From NCBI GenBank assembly GCA_951213105.1, contig OX578144.1, positions 85,945,015 through 86,009,014 on the forward strand: a stretch of DNA of 64,000 bases, read 5' to 3'. Source of the stretch: Amaurobius ferox (lineage: Eukaryota; Arthropoda; Arachnida; Araneae; Amaurobiidae). A program made the position numbers and the translations under genes. Of this stretch, positions 11,276 to 20,772 are shown piece by piece. The notes beneath the pieces are model-generated. The model ran no database searches. It saw only the letters and a list, made by a program, of their open reading frames with translations, and had not been told where the DNA came from. Numbering within the stretch: the first letter of the stretch is position 1; each line of letters begins with the position of its first letter.

Positions 11276-11509
11276 CCTGGTCTTCGGAAAATTTCTCTAT
11301 AAGGAAACATAGTCATTTACCCTAAATATTAGATAAAATGGCACACCTAGGTCTACCAAAATTGGATATTTGCCAGCACCTAAAATTTATGGAAGTGGTT
11401 CCAATTCATGGAGAGTTACGAAGAACTGGATTCTTTATGTCTATATACGAAAAAATAAATAAATAAATATAAGGTGTCTAATGTCAAAGATTGCAAACTT
11501 GAGACCTAA
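11276..11509. repeat. 3' flank of the LINE relic, duplicated at 46,440-46,670
   Basis: TTCTCTATAA, CATTTACCCTAAA, CCTAGGTCTACCAAAATTG and TTTGCCAGCACCTA all recur in order near 46,440-46,670. It ends in an AAATAAATAAATAAATA tract, which could be a retrotransposon tail. Confidence 0.6.
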
Positions 11510-11610
11510 AGTCTAATGTAAAGAACCTTGCTGATCCAACCCGGAATCTAACCTGGGTCTTCGAATTGGTCAGTCAACGCTCTACCATTCAACAACTGGG
11601 TTTACAAACT
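11510..11610 (-). repeat. tRNA-derived SINE head (type 3), first of two
   Basis: On the minus strand GTTGAATGGTAGAGCG resembles a tRNA A box and GGTTAGATTCCGGGTT a B box plus acceptor side, at tRNA-like spacing. The sister copy at 46,670-46,755 has the same layout. Not a functional tRNA: the acceptor stem does not close well. Confidence 0.6.
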
Positions 11611-11904
11611 CTTATTACTAAAGTTTACTCTGCATTTTCCACTTTATAACAGAGTGCAACTGATTTCCACTCTCTAAGAGAGTGCAGCTCTGCATTTTCT
11701 ACTCTCCCTTAACACTGACATGGAACTGACAATCTGACTGACCATCTCCTCATTTTATTTTAGGTTAGCCTCCTGATGCTATTTTTATCCTCCAGGTTAC
11801 AGTTTGGTCGTCATCCTCTCGATTTGAATTCGGCACCCAATATTCCAGAGTCCACTGAATCCGCACTACGGTCACATTTAGACCACCGACATATTTGCCC
11901 TAAC

Positions 11905-12030
11905 CTATGGGGCTGATTTCTTCGGGTACATATGTAAAGAACATTGTTGCCCTAACCGGAAATTGAACCCTAGATTTTTTAACTGATCAGCCGAAGCTCT
12001 CCCGTTGAGCTACTGGGAAGAAATTGCAAG
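11905..12030 (-). repeat. tRNA-derived SINE head (type 3), second
   Basis: Minus strand: CAGTAGCTCAACGGGAGAGC (A box) then GGGTTCAATTTCCGG (B box). A 5'-truncated counterpart lies at 47,095-47,130, with the shared line CTAACCGGAAATTGAACCC. Confidence 0.65.
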
Positions 12031-12305
12031 CTCGTATTGTCAAAGTGGACTCTGTAAGCGTAATACAGGATATTTCAAAATACATAAGAAATAAAAATCG
12101 TCCTCTTTTGATACAATACCCTCCTGTAAGATGATATCTGATACACATTTTTCAGATACTTCTAGAACGTTGCATGCAGGGAATATGATGGAAGAATTAA
12201 GAATTCTTTTGAAGTAATTACAAAGCGATAACTAAAATATTTGGTACGTTCGTCGCTGTGATAATTGCAATAAAATTATTGATTTTGGCGATAAATGTAG
12301 CAGTA
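12031..12305. other. No feature recognised
   Basis: AT-rich sequence between the SINE block and the gypsy relic. I see no conserved frame, RNA or repeat here. Confidence 0.5.
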
Positions 12306-12309
12306 AATC

Positions 12310-12555
12310 ATGCATTAGAATTTTAAAAATTTGGATTTTAAAAGATCTAACTTTGATTTAGCACTCTTCAATTTCTCGAATCCCCGCCTATAATTTTATA
12401 GATATTCGTCAAATGGCCAACAATAGTTATATCGTCCAAATAGATGACGAAGGTTTACCATGAGAGTCCATTTAGAGCAGTATTCATCAGACGATCAAAC
12501 GTTGCGGGAGCATTACAAAGTCCTGAAGACATCACTGTAAACTACTGGAGTCCTT
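12310..12555 (-). pseudogene. Ty3/gypsy reverse-transcriptase fragment
   Basis: Reading the minus strand from about 12,550 gives FTVMSSGLCNAPATF, then RLMNTALNGLSW, a stop, and VIYLDDITIV. These are the conserved gypsy RT blocks FGLCNAPATF and the YLDD catalytic box, in the right order and spacing, followed by a faint RL-KAKL region. At least two in-frame stops make it dead. Only about 80 codons remain and no LTR, integrase or protease is seen nearby. It sits at the junction between the SINE block and block W copy 2, so it may mark a rearrangement edge. Confidence 0.85.
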
Positions 12556-13850
12556 GGCCGGTAATAACATTTTATTTACAATAAATCATTTTCGAGAATA
12601 CATTAAAATGTAAAATTCGTTGAATTGTAGTCTATGGCAACTTTGTTCTTGTTCAAGCTAGTAAGCAGCTCTGAATAATGATGGATTAAAAGAAATAAAA
12701 ATTACTATTTTCAAAGCTACGGATATATTTGAATCGCTTTGTTCCAAACCTAAAATTTTTCCAGTTTTAAAAATTATCCCTGTGCCAAAGTATTATTTTG
12801 AGGGGAGGGAATTGTCGGTTATACAGAGTTCTTGTAATTCGATAAAGTATTACTTCTGAAAGACATTTTTTAAAAAATCACATTCCGATAATGAAATATT
12901 TATCACCAATTCGGAAGTTCATCCTTATTCATATCTTCTTTTAATTTTCAGGAAACATAAATACTTTAATAAAAATTATACTGTTATCAGAATATTTTTC
13001 CGTATATGCAAATCTAAATCAAACCTTCTATAGTTCGCTCCACAAACGGAAAAATTGTATAAAGGCTAAAATCTCACATCTCTCCTATAAAGTAATTCTT
13101 TCTATTTTCAAGAATAAAATAAAAATTAATAAATATATTTTTTTTTCTAAAAATGAAAAACTTACTGAAATGTAGTTGGCCTGGTTAATATTCTCAAATC
13201 CCGCATCATTTCTTTTAAACGAATAAGACGGCAATTTCCTTCTGAAGTTCTCTTTTCATTGACCTGACAAAAATTAAAGAAATCAGTATTTTACAATTTT
13301 CTTTTCTGAAAATCCAAATCGTACTGAATTTTTTTTGATGAGATTAATATACTGAAACCATATTATATTTAAAAATATCCTTCAATATTAGAATATTTTA
13401 ATGTCTGGAAATTATTAACAAATTCTTGAAGATATTAAACAGTTTTTATTATTTTATAAATAAGCAATGAGCTTAATTCTATATTTTCATCCCAAAAAAA
13501 ACCTGTGCACGCAGACTAAAAGCAAGTTTTTGTCTATCATTGTACACATTCCTGTAATAATTCTACATAGCTTCTCAAATACTATTATTGATATTGCAAA
13601 ATAGTATATACGAAATAATTACCTACGGGATAACAATACACAGGGTGATCGTAAATTGTTTCAACAAAAAAAGTGGTGATAGTACACATCAAGATGAACA
13701 ATATTTGCAATAGAAACTAGCGCGACATTCCACTCATAGTGCTAGAAAAGTATAAAGTTACATATTCATGTTGGTTTTTCAACAGTAAAGAAAAGCGATT
13801 TAAAAATTTGAGAGTTTCACTTTTCCAATCGCATCAGAAAAAGACTCAAA
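12548..13850. repeat. Segmental block W, copy 2
   Basis: Colinear with 1-1,330, including AATACATTAAAATGTAAAAT (12,600), CTCTGAATAATGA (12,669) and ACACAGGGTGATCG (13,639). No conserved frame. Confidence 0.75.
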
Positions 13851-14009
13851 GTAGATGCACAAAGTGGCGCCCAACAGCCGATACTGGCAAATCAAAGACT
13901 CTCGCACTCACATAGATACCTGGTGTTGTGTTGAACATGTCGGCAGCTAAAACTATTTTCACATCAGTGTATTCTATGGAGTCCACAGGCGTTTCGTACT
14001 CATGTGCCC

Positions 14010-14200
14010 CAGAAGAAGTACAGTGGATTAAGGTCCAGGGAGCATGAGGCCAAGCCATGGGTTCCCGGCCCCTACACACTTTTCAATCGAGGTTCGATAA
14101 ATTCGACTTATCCCGGGAGGTAAATTTGACGTGGTGGAGCTAGGCCGAGCATAAATCCGGTCTCCCTAGTCGGTCTCCCATTGTTAGAAATTAATAAAAT
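14010..14200. repeat. Block V, copy 2
   Basis: CCCAGAAGAAGTACAGTGGA through GACGTGGTGGAGCT and GTCTCCCATTGTTAGAAATT; nearly the same as 29,055-29,250 and a diverged match to 1,475-1,700. Confidence 0.75.
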
Positions 14201-14269
14201 AATTGTGTTATTGATTGTAAGAAATTAATAGAATAAATGTATTATTACGTTATAGTTAAATTAAAATGT

Positions 14270-15134
14270 CAGTTATCAATATAATACCCCACACAGATTC
14301 AATTATATTAAGATCAGGTGACTGAGGGAGCCACACGAGGGGTTCTATTTCATCGTCGTGTTCATTAAACCAATCTCGGACAATTCCAGAGGAATGAATG
14401 GGAACATTATCATCCTGGTACACAAGTCGTTCATCAGGAAACAAAGTTTGCACCATTGGATGAAGATAGTCGGCCAGAGTACTGATGTAATCCCGTGCTA
14501 TAACCTGCCCATGCAGGACAACAAGTGGGTCGAGACCACAGTGCGACATCGCGCCTTACAGCATCACTGATCCCCTCCATGCTGAAGAATAGGAAGGATA
14601 AAGTCAGCATGATAGACTTATGCTGGCGTTCTCCGTACGTAAACACGTCCTTTGGTCTGCAATAATGTGAACAAAGATTCATCTGACCAGATGGCATTCT
14701 CCCATTGCTGTTGTGTCCAATTTTTATGCTCGCGACACCATTTTCCTCGTTTCAAAGCATTGCATGGTGTAACCAATGGTTTTTGGAATCGCCGCTCTAC
14801 CGTGAATGTTTGCCGCATGCAGTTCACGCCGGATAGTTTTTGATGATACAGCTTCCTGTAGATGTGTGTTCATCTCAGATGTTATCTGGGATGCTGTTGT
14901 CTTGTGCTTTCTGGCCACAATCCGCTTCAAAGCCCTTCTGTCTCTATCAGTCAGCTTTGACCGTCGGCCACTGTTGTGCCTGGCAGATGATGTTTTCCCC
15001 TGATTGATATCTGTCATAACAGTCGACACGGTACTTCTCCCGACACCCACAAGGGTGGCCGTTTTTGTTACTGAGGCTCCGGAAAGACGGGCCCCAACAA
15101 TCGTCCCTCTTTTGAAATCTGAGATGTCAGCCAT
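14270..15134 (-). pseudogene. Tc1/mariner transposase, frameshifted
   Basis: Starts with MADISDFKRGTIVGARLSG, a paired-type helix-turn-helix (about residues 1-55), then a second DNA-binding helix region (KLTDRDRRALKRIV, KTTASQITSEMN, KTIRREL). A one-base frameshift near 14,790 separates this from the DDE domain: first Asp in WSDESLF (near 14,655), second in YQDDNVPIH (near 14,410), Glu in SPDLNIIE (near 14,300). I count 36 residues between second Asp and Glu, whereas classical Tc1 has 34; this matches the DD36E group. Further frame breaks occur between 14,550 and 14,620. The C-terminus is missing. Not functional. Confidence 0.85.
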
Positions 15135-15317
15135 AATGAGTTTTAACGCCGCAATATATTTTGCATCCGATCGCTATCACTACTATTCACAGACTGATAT
15201 GTGTACATTCTCGCCCGCGAGGTGGCATGCTTGAAAACTAGAGGGCGAGGGTATACGACGGGTTTCCTTCGAGTTCTGTTATTACACTGGTGTTCATATT
15301 ATTTTGTCCAACCCCTA
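14270..15317 (-). mobile_element. Tc1/mariner (DD36E-type) element, copy 1, 3'-truncated
   Basis: Runs right to left. The outer end near 15,317 reads ATAGGGGTTGGACAAAATAA on the minus strand, a typical Tc1-type terminal repeat, with TA next to it. About 180 bp of leader precede the transposase. The other end stops inside the coding region just after the third catalytic residue (about 14,290), so the second terminal repeat is missing. The same truncation point occurs in copy 2, so it predates the duplication. Confidence 0.85.
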
Positions 15318-15334
15318 TATGTCACCAAGGGTAA

Positions 15335-16385
15335 GTACTAGTCTCTCACTGACGAATTTGAAAGGATTTAGGTTTTTCAGGACAAAATGTACGATGTTTT
15401 ACTATATACAAATTTAACTAAATTAATCTTTATAAATTAACCCACATTATGGTATCTAACCAATAAATATATAACGAACAGATAATTCATCACCACGCCA
15501 TTGTGTGAATGCTCGCTTTGTCACAACTTTTGAAGTCTCTCCTGCACAACCCAAACTTATATTCTTTTCAGGTATATGTATATTCATAATTCAGAGCTAT
15601 CTACATGCTCAGAATCATGAGACAGGAGTTATATATACCCATAGTGGTTTTCAAAATGGTGGCACACATTAGTAAGCTTTTTGCTGCAACTGCAGATACC
15701 GACTAGTTCCTGCTGTAAGCTCTAAATAAGCTCGAAAACAGTCAGATACTGTTATCTGCAATGGTCCTGTTATCTGGAGCGTTGCTTGATAATAATCTAT
15801 TATATTTTGTAAGTTTTATACATGACATTGTATAAGAGGTAATTATATTTTTTTTAAATATGTGTTTATTGGTTTTAAATTAAATTTAAATATAGTTTAG
15901 ACTGCTGAAATGATTTTCTTAAGGTTTGGCGATTTTATGTGCACACAGAATTCTTAAGCTGAATTTCAAAAAATATATAATGAAGTAACATGTTTTATAA
16001 GCATGTGCAATTTTAAGCTAAAAATTAATTATTTCCAAACTATCTATCAAAAATATAATAAAAGTATAACGTACATAAAATCTGATTTTCGTGATCAAAT
16101 GGTCTAGTTCATTTTTCAGCTGAACCTATCATGTAAGTCGCTATGTCAAAGAGGAGCGGCAATATTAAACGGTAAGAGTCACCTAAGGTTGTAGAAAAAG
16201 TGTCTTTTTCAGGTCTGATGGCTCATAACATCACTTTTTTGGATCGATATCATAAAATTATATATCAATTTAAATGTAGTTTAATCAAGATTGTAATGCA
16301 ATAGCATTTATGAATTATTTTTATTAGCACAGTGTTTGTAAAGAATAAAGTGAAATACATAAAAAAAGTGAGATATGCAAAAAAT
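15335..16385. repeat. rep-B block, unit 2
   Basis: Starts TAGTCTCTCACTGACG directly after the Tc1 end. Its first 600 bp are almost the same as 21,120-21,720 and 30,690-31,290; from about 15,950 it departs from those two, which continue to match each other. Contains ATGCTCAGAATCATGAGACA and ACATTGTATAAGAGGTAATT. Confidence 0.75.
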
Positions 16386-16740
16386 TCTCACCATATCAGT
16401 TAATACTTAATTGGGTATATTTTAGCTGTAACTACGGCCTCACAGCGCTTTCCGATGGAGTGAACCAAGTTTTGTAGTTCTGCAGCTATCATAATGTGAA
16501 ATCAAGATTGAATTCTTGGTTCTGGTAATTGTGTTTTATGGGTGGATTGTTTCGGAGTAACAGATTTCTTTAGTCGGCTCCATTTATTCTCGATGAGGTT
16601 AAGGTCTTGACGAATCATGTTGAAATATAAATGCTTTATTATCTTGAAAGGATCACATGAAGAAGGCTGCAGTTTGGGCTCAAATATTTCATTTATGTAT
16701 CTTTGGTTATTTATACATACAACATTCTTACACAAGTAGG
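16385..16740 (-). pseudogene. Second Tc1-type transposase relic (C-terminal third)
   Basis: On the minus strand RQDLNLIENKWSRLKK corresponds to the SPDLNPIENLW-LKR block of Tc1 transposases, followed by QSTHKTQLPEPRIQS, a stop, LQNLVHSIGKRCEAVV and a terminal KY before a stop. The order matches the normal C-terminus. The N-terminal two thirds are not recognisable. This differs from the 14,270 element. Homologous relics are at 22,185-22,530, 31,760-32,110 and 3,440-3,533, so the element was already part of rep-B before duplication. Confidence 0.7.
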
Positions 16741-17037
16741 CAGTGGAACATCACTGGGACGAAAATTTCAAAAACATATAAAGTCAAATGTTTTATGAAA
16801 ATGTGCAATTTCATGCTAAGGATTAATAATTTTGAAAACTACCTATCGGAAATATATTAAAATTATAATGTACATAAACTATGATTTTACTCAACAAATG
16901 ACTTCGGATATTATTGAAACTCTATCAAGTATGTCGCCATGTGAAAGCAAAGCGACAAAATTAAGTAGATATCTAGATTTGAACTAAAACGTCAAGGTTG
17001 CTAACTTTGTCCTTGAGTGTCCCATAAATGTTTCTAT
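16741..17037. repeat. rep-B tail, unit 2
   Basis: Repeats the AAATGTGCAATTT..CTATCGGAAATATATTAAAA module and ATCAAGTATGTCGCCATGTG, then CTAACTTTGTCCTTG up to the LINE 3' tail. Equivalent to 22,560-22,820 and 32,130-32,395. Confidence 0.65.
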
Positions 17038-17291
17038 TTATAATAATAATAATAATAAACTTTAATTTGCCACCCAACATTTACAATTTCAATTTATAAG
17101 TAAAGTATAACAGTGGGGCAAGGAATTGGCGAAAAATGCTCTACTGATAGGCCTGACGAGTCCACAGCCCCCCAGCCAAACTGCCAACATGCTATCATTA
17201 ATACAATGATCAGTGGCACATCAAAATAAACAAGAAACAACAAGAAGAAAAACAAGTAGCAAAGAAAATAAATAATAGGTCAGCAAATCGC

Positions 17292-17960
17292 TTAGACCTG
17301 TAACAGAAACGTCTTTAAGTACTTTTTAAAACTATTTTCATGGCTCACTGATTTTAAGAAAAGTGGAAAAGAATTCCATGATCTTGAGCCAGTGGAATTG
17401 ATATTTAGGTATAAGCTGTTTGTACGAGTAAAAGGGGGTGACAATTGATTCTTATTCCAAGTATTATAAGTATGATCGTGAAATATAGTGAAAAAGATAC
17501 TGCAATGCTGAGTATGATGATTATGCTGAAACATAAACAAAGCCAAGCGATAGTTGTTGTTGTTGAAACCCAGAACGTCCGACCTACCAGAAAGGTGTAA
17601 GGTAAGCCAAGCGATAGTGAAAAATCTTATTTTCGGGCAAAATTTTTTAGCGAGAACAAATATCATGATGATGAATATTCAGATCAAAGGAATCTTCAAG
17701 AAGAGATATATATTTATTTTGTAGAATGCGAAGCCTGTTTATATTTCTGGTAGTAGTGTTTCCCCAAACAAGATTACAATAAGACAGATGAGGAAAAATT
17801 AAGCTGTAATAGAGCATAATTAAAACAGATTTTGGTAAAGAAGATAATTTAGATCTAACTGATCCAATGATGTTTCTTACTTTATTACAAATCTGGTCAA
17901 CTTGCTTATTTCATTTTAAATCATTCTTTAAAATCACGACCGAGAACTTAGCGTCGGAAG
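17292..17960 (-). pseudogene. LINE copy I: region C-terminal to the RT, broken
   Basis: Minus strand. Contains remnants of the post-RT domain (KWNKRVDHICNKVRK-like, then LSYCNLVWG-like in about 17,720-17,940), followed by HTYNTWNKNQLSPPF, RSWNSFPLFLKS and SFKKYLKTFLL before the stop near 17,292. The 51-bp SINE fragment at 17,554-17,604 adds a foreign stretch within the frame without a stop. Family members usually end in such an N-RN-L-P-R...WN-LP...FK--L--Y block. Confidence 0.7.
17554..17604 (-). mobile_element. 5'-truncated SINE (type 1), 51 bp, with 13-bp target duplication
   Basis: Starts with a (TTG)n tail and reads ACCCAGAACGTCCGACCTAC and AGAAAGGTGTAAGGTA, the 3' end of the full SINE at 57,036 on the other strand. 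It is flanked by perfect direct repeats AGCCAAGCGATAG (17,541-17,553 and 17,605-17,617). Copies II and III of the LINE have one such site and no insert, so this insertion came after the duplication. Confidence 0.9.
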
Positions 17961-17974
17961 AAAAAATAATACTA

Positions 17975-18000
17975 TATATATATATATATATATATAATAA
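17975..18000. repeat. (TA)n tract at the edge of the foldback insertion
   Basis: A short TA run on the left of the inserted DNA; a matching run lies at about 18,790-18,806 on the right. Confidence 0.8.
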
Positions 18001-18088
18001 AAATTGATAAAGCACTATAAGACTAATAGGTACGAGTTAAAAATCATATAAATGAAAAGCGCAATGCAGCATTTTCCCCATTATACGA

Positions 18089-18788
18089 AATATAATAAAA
18101 TAAGAAAGAAATAGGATACAAAGGGAATAAAAATGGATGGGAAGGCTAACGGGCAATATTCTAAAAAAAGCCTAAGGGGGGATTGTGACGCCTTAAATCC
18201 CCGGTTACAGCATGCTGCTAGGCCGCGGCACACTCCCGGTATGGCCACAATTCCCGTAGCACTTCTTCAATGCATGTAGCTCGAATGAATAGACCATATT
18301 TTTCAAAGAAGTAAAGAAGAAATGATACCCAATTCCTATAGAACGTTGTTTAAAACTAAAGACAATATAAGAAGAATTCATCCTTCCCCTTCATTATTAT
18401 AAAATTATAAACAGTCATAAACCTGGTTAGGTTTAACAGAGGAACATGGTAAGGTTTATGACTGTTTATAATTTTATAATAATGAAGGGGAAAGATGAAT
18501 TCTTCTTATATTGTCTTTAGTTTTTAACAACGTTCTATAGGAATAGGGTATCATTTCTTCTTAAATTCTTTGAAATATCAAGGTCTATTCATTCGAGCTA
18601 CAGGCATAGGAGAAGTGCTACGGGAATTGTGACCATACCAGGAGTGTGCCGCGGCCTAGCAGCATGCAGTAACCGGGGATTTAAGGGGTCACACTCCCCC
18701 CTTAGGCTTTTTTTAGCATATTGCCCGTTAGCCTTACCATCCATTTTTATTCCCTTTGTATCCTATTTCTTTCATATTTTATTATATA
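18089..18788. mobile_element. Foldback element: near-perfect inverted repeat with about 335-bp arms
   Basis: The left arm (18,089-18,424) and right arm (18,452-18,788) are reverse complements with roughly 5% mismatches and small indels; the loop is only 27 bp (18,425-18,451). Arms include CTAGGCCGCGGCACACTCC, AACGGGCAATAT and AATTCCCGTAGCACTTCT, which are more GC-rich than the surroundings. The insert interrupts the LINE frame between AACTTAGCGTCGGAAGAAAA and CACGAGCAGAATATTTC, which are separated by only about 45 bp in copies II and III. TA runs flank it, so insertion into TA-rich target DNA is likely. No transposase is present. Confidence 0.85.
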
Positions 18789-18789
18789 T

Positions 18790-19709
18790 CTATATATATA
18801 TATATTATTCATATCACGAGCAGAATATTTCATATCAAAAAGAACACACTTAGTTTTTTCAGTATTTAAGGTTAAGAACTTTTGGTCAAACCACTCTATA
18901 TAGTTATGGATTTGAGAATTTACTTGATTGACAAGTGTCTGAATGCTTTCATCAACAAAAAATAAACTCGTATCATCAGTAAAAATTATTTTCGAAGCAC
19001 AAGAAGGAACATAGAAGATATCATTTATGTAAATTAAAAACAGAATCGGACCTACGATTGAGCCTTGAGGGACACCAGTGAGGATAGTTTTATAACTGGA
19101 AGGAACGTTTTGTAACTGGTCGAACTGTTTACTATCAGATAAGTAGTTTTTGGATAAAATATTCGTTATATCTCTAACACCAATGCTGTCAAGTTTTGAT
19201 AAGAGACGTTGGTAATGAATAGTAACAAATGCTTTTGATAAATCAAGAAAAATTCCGAGAATATAATGTTTAATATCAAGATTACACGGTATAGTATTTA
19301 AAGCGGTTAAAATTGCAAGTTCAGATGATTTTCGATTTTGAAATCCAAATTGGTTGAGGTGAATAATGTTGTTTCTATCAAGAAATTCAACAAGTCTAAC
19401 ACAGAGTAGTTTTACAAAAACCCTAGCAAAAACAGTCAAGACAGTAATAGGTCTATAGTTTTGAATATTCTGAGTATCAACTTTTGTGAAGATCGGAGAA
19501 ACTTTACCAATTTTGAAAGGGCGCGAAACATGACCAGATGAGAAAATTAAGTTTATGATATGGCAAAGGGGAACATAAATGGTGGTTGAAATGGCTTTTA
19601 AAACCTTAAGGTGTAATTTATCATAACCCGGCCCTTCTTTAATGTCAAGACGCTGTAAAACCTTTATAATTTCATGTGGAGTCACAGGAGCAAGAACAAA
19701 TAATTTCAA
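18790..19709 (-). pseudogene. LINE copy I reverse transcriptase domain (best preserved copy)
   Basis: A continuous frame of about 305 codons on the minus strand. In order it shows the thumbless RT blocks: QNYRPITVL (residues 83-91), FGFQNRKSSELA (121-132), FLDLSKAF (154-161, catalytic Asp kept), GVPQGSIVGP (212-221), FTDDTSLFF (243-251, catalytic DD kept) and LNTEKTKCV (281-289). The usual AFDTIDH block reads AFVTIH, losing a conserved Asp that is not one of the catalytic triad. It lacks upstream endonuclease and its tail is cut by the foldback insertion, so it cannot mobilise itself. Copies II and III are broken by frameshifts. Confidence 0.9.
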
Positions 19710-20029
19710 ACATTATAATTGTAGCAAAAGGAATAAGAATTGTGAGAATGTCGATATGGGATAAGCTTCGATGGATAAGTAATAAAATGGTTGCTAAATC
19801 CCTGAACTCGAGTTTCGGTATCTGAAACTTCATGGTCCTAAAAAATTAAGCTATTAAGATAATTTAATGTTTTACTTCTGCCTGAAAGGTCATTTATCTT
19901 AGTTTATATTTTACTACTGGATGCGTTTGTAAAGTAATCTTTGTAATAAAGTTTTATGCAAGCTTCATTTTCCGATTTATCCAGTTCCTATAACACTTTC
20001 ATTTGCACTAAAAGCGCTGTTTCGGGACA

Positions 20030-20698
20030 ATGAATTAAAGAGTTTCGGAATAATCAAAACCAAAAAGATTAGCTAGGAAACTGCAGAAATTTTTTTCATA
20101 AAAAATTAAATTTATTCCAAGTAAAAAAAATATTTTTTTTTTTGAATCAGTATTATTATTCATATTCTTAAAACTCCCTGATATTTCGCTGCACGTATTA
20201 GTAAGATCGAACCAGAAAATGAATGAAGCAAATATTTAAAACAAAATAGAAGAATATTTCAGAAGTATAATTCATTTATTATAGAAAAGTTGAGCAGAAG
20301 TGAAATATCAGTTTCCGATGGAAAACACCTAAGCTCAGAAAATTCAATTTAACACACAAGTGCAAGCAAAGATTTGATTTTAAAATTTCAAAATAAGCAT
20401 TAATGTTAGTTTAAATTTCTCACCAAATATAAAGTTCAAATAATCTACGAGTATTGTTAAAATGTATGAAGTAACCTTACATTTATAATATAAGCCAATT
20501 TAGCATTTAAAAAAATTTAAATTGACAAAATTATTTTCACAGTTTTAATTATCCAATTCTGCAAATCTGCAAATCAATATAGTTACATTACATAATATGA
20601 TGTTATAATAATAATTAAATTATTTCTGTTTAATTATTAATATGTTATTGTTATACTGATTATTAACAGAAAAATAATTTGATGAGTCTGTTTGTATC

Positions 20699-20700
<2 letters not shown>
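20030..20700. repeat. Block C, copy 1 (non-coding)
   Basis: Matches 25,280-25,930 and 35,000-35,650: landmarks CCTGATATTTCGCTGCACGT, AGTTGAGCAGAAGT, CACCTAAGCTCAGAAAATTC and AGTTTAAATTTCTCA. Compared with copies 2 and 3 it lacks about 270 bp between two TTTCG motifs near 20,042. No gene is seen. Confidence 0.75.

Positions 20701-20737
<37 letters not shown>
20700..20737. repeat. (TA)n microsatellite
   Basis: About 18 TA units; equivalent tracts at 25,934-25,958 and 35,661-35,749 differ in length. Confidence 0.95.
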
Positions 20738-20740
<3 letters not shown>

Positions 20741-20772
20741 TAATGAATGTACTGATAACATAATATATATGA

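Larger units (their letters stand above)
17038..20030 (-). mobile_element. Non-LTR retrotransposon (LINE), copy I
   Basis: Lies on the minus strand with its 3' end at 17,038, marked by a (TTA)n tail. The body encodes an RT domain (18,790-19,709) and a C-terminal domain (17,292-17,960) but no recognisable endonuclease, so it is 5'-truncated. It is interrupted by a foldback element (18,089-18,788) and by a truncated SINE (17,554-17,604). Copies II and III share the same 3' flank, so all three descend from one insertion. The upstream limit is uncertain. The YCN-VWG and WNSFP blocks fit the CR1/L2/Jockey-related group. Confidence 0.8.

Noticed and set aside
11510..12030. Functional tRNA genes
   Set aside because: A and B boxes are recognisable on the minus strand, but acceptor stems do not pair and the units belong to a repeated SINE block.
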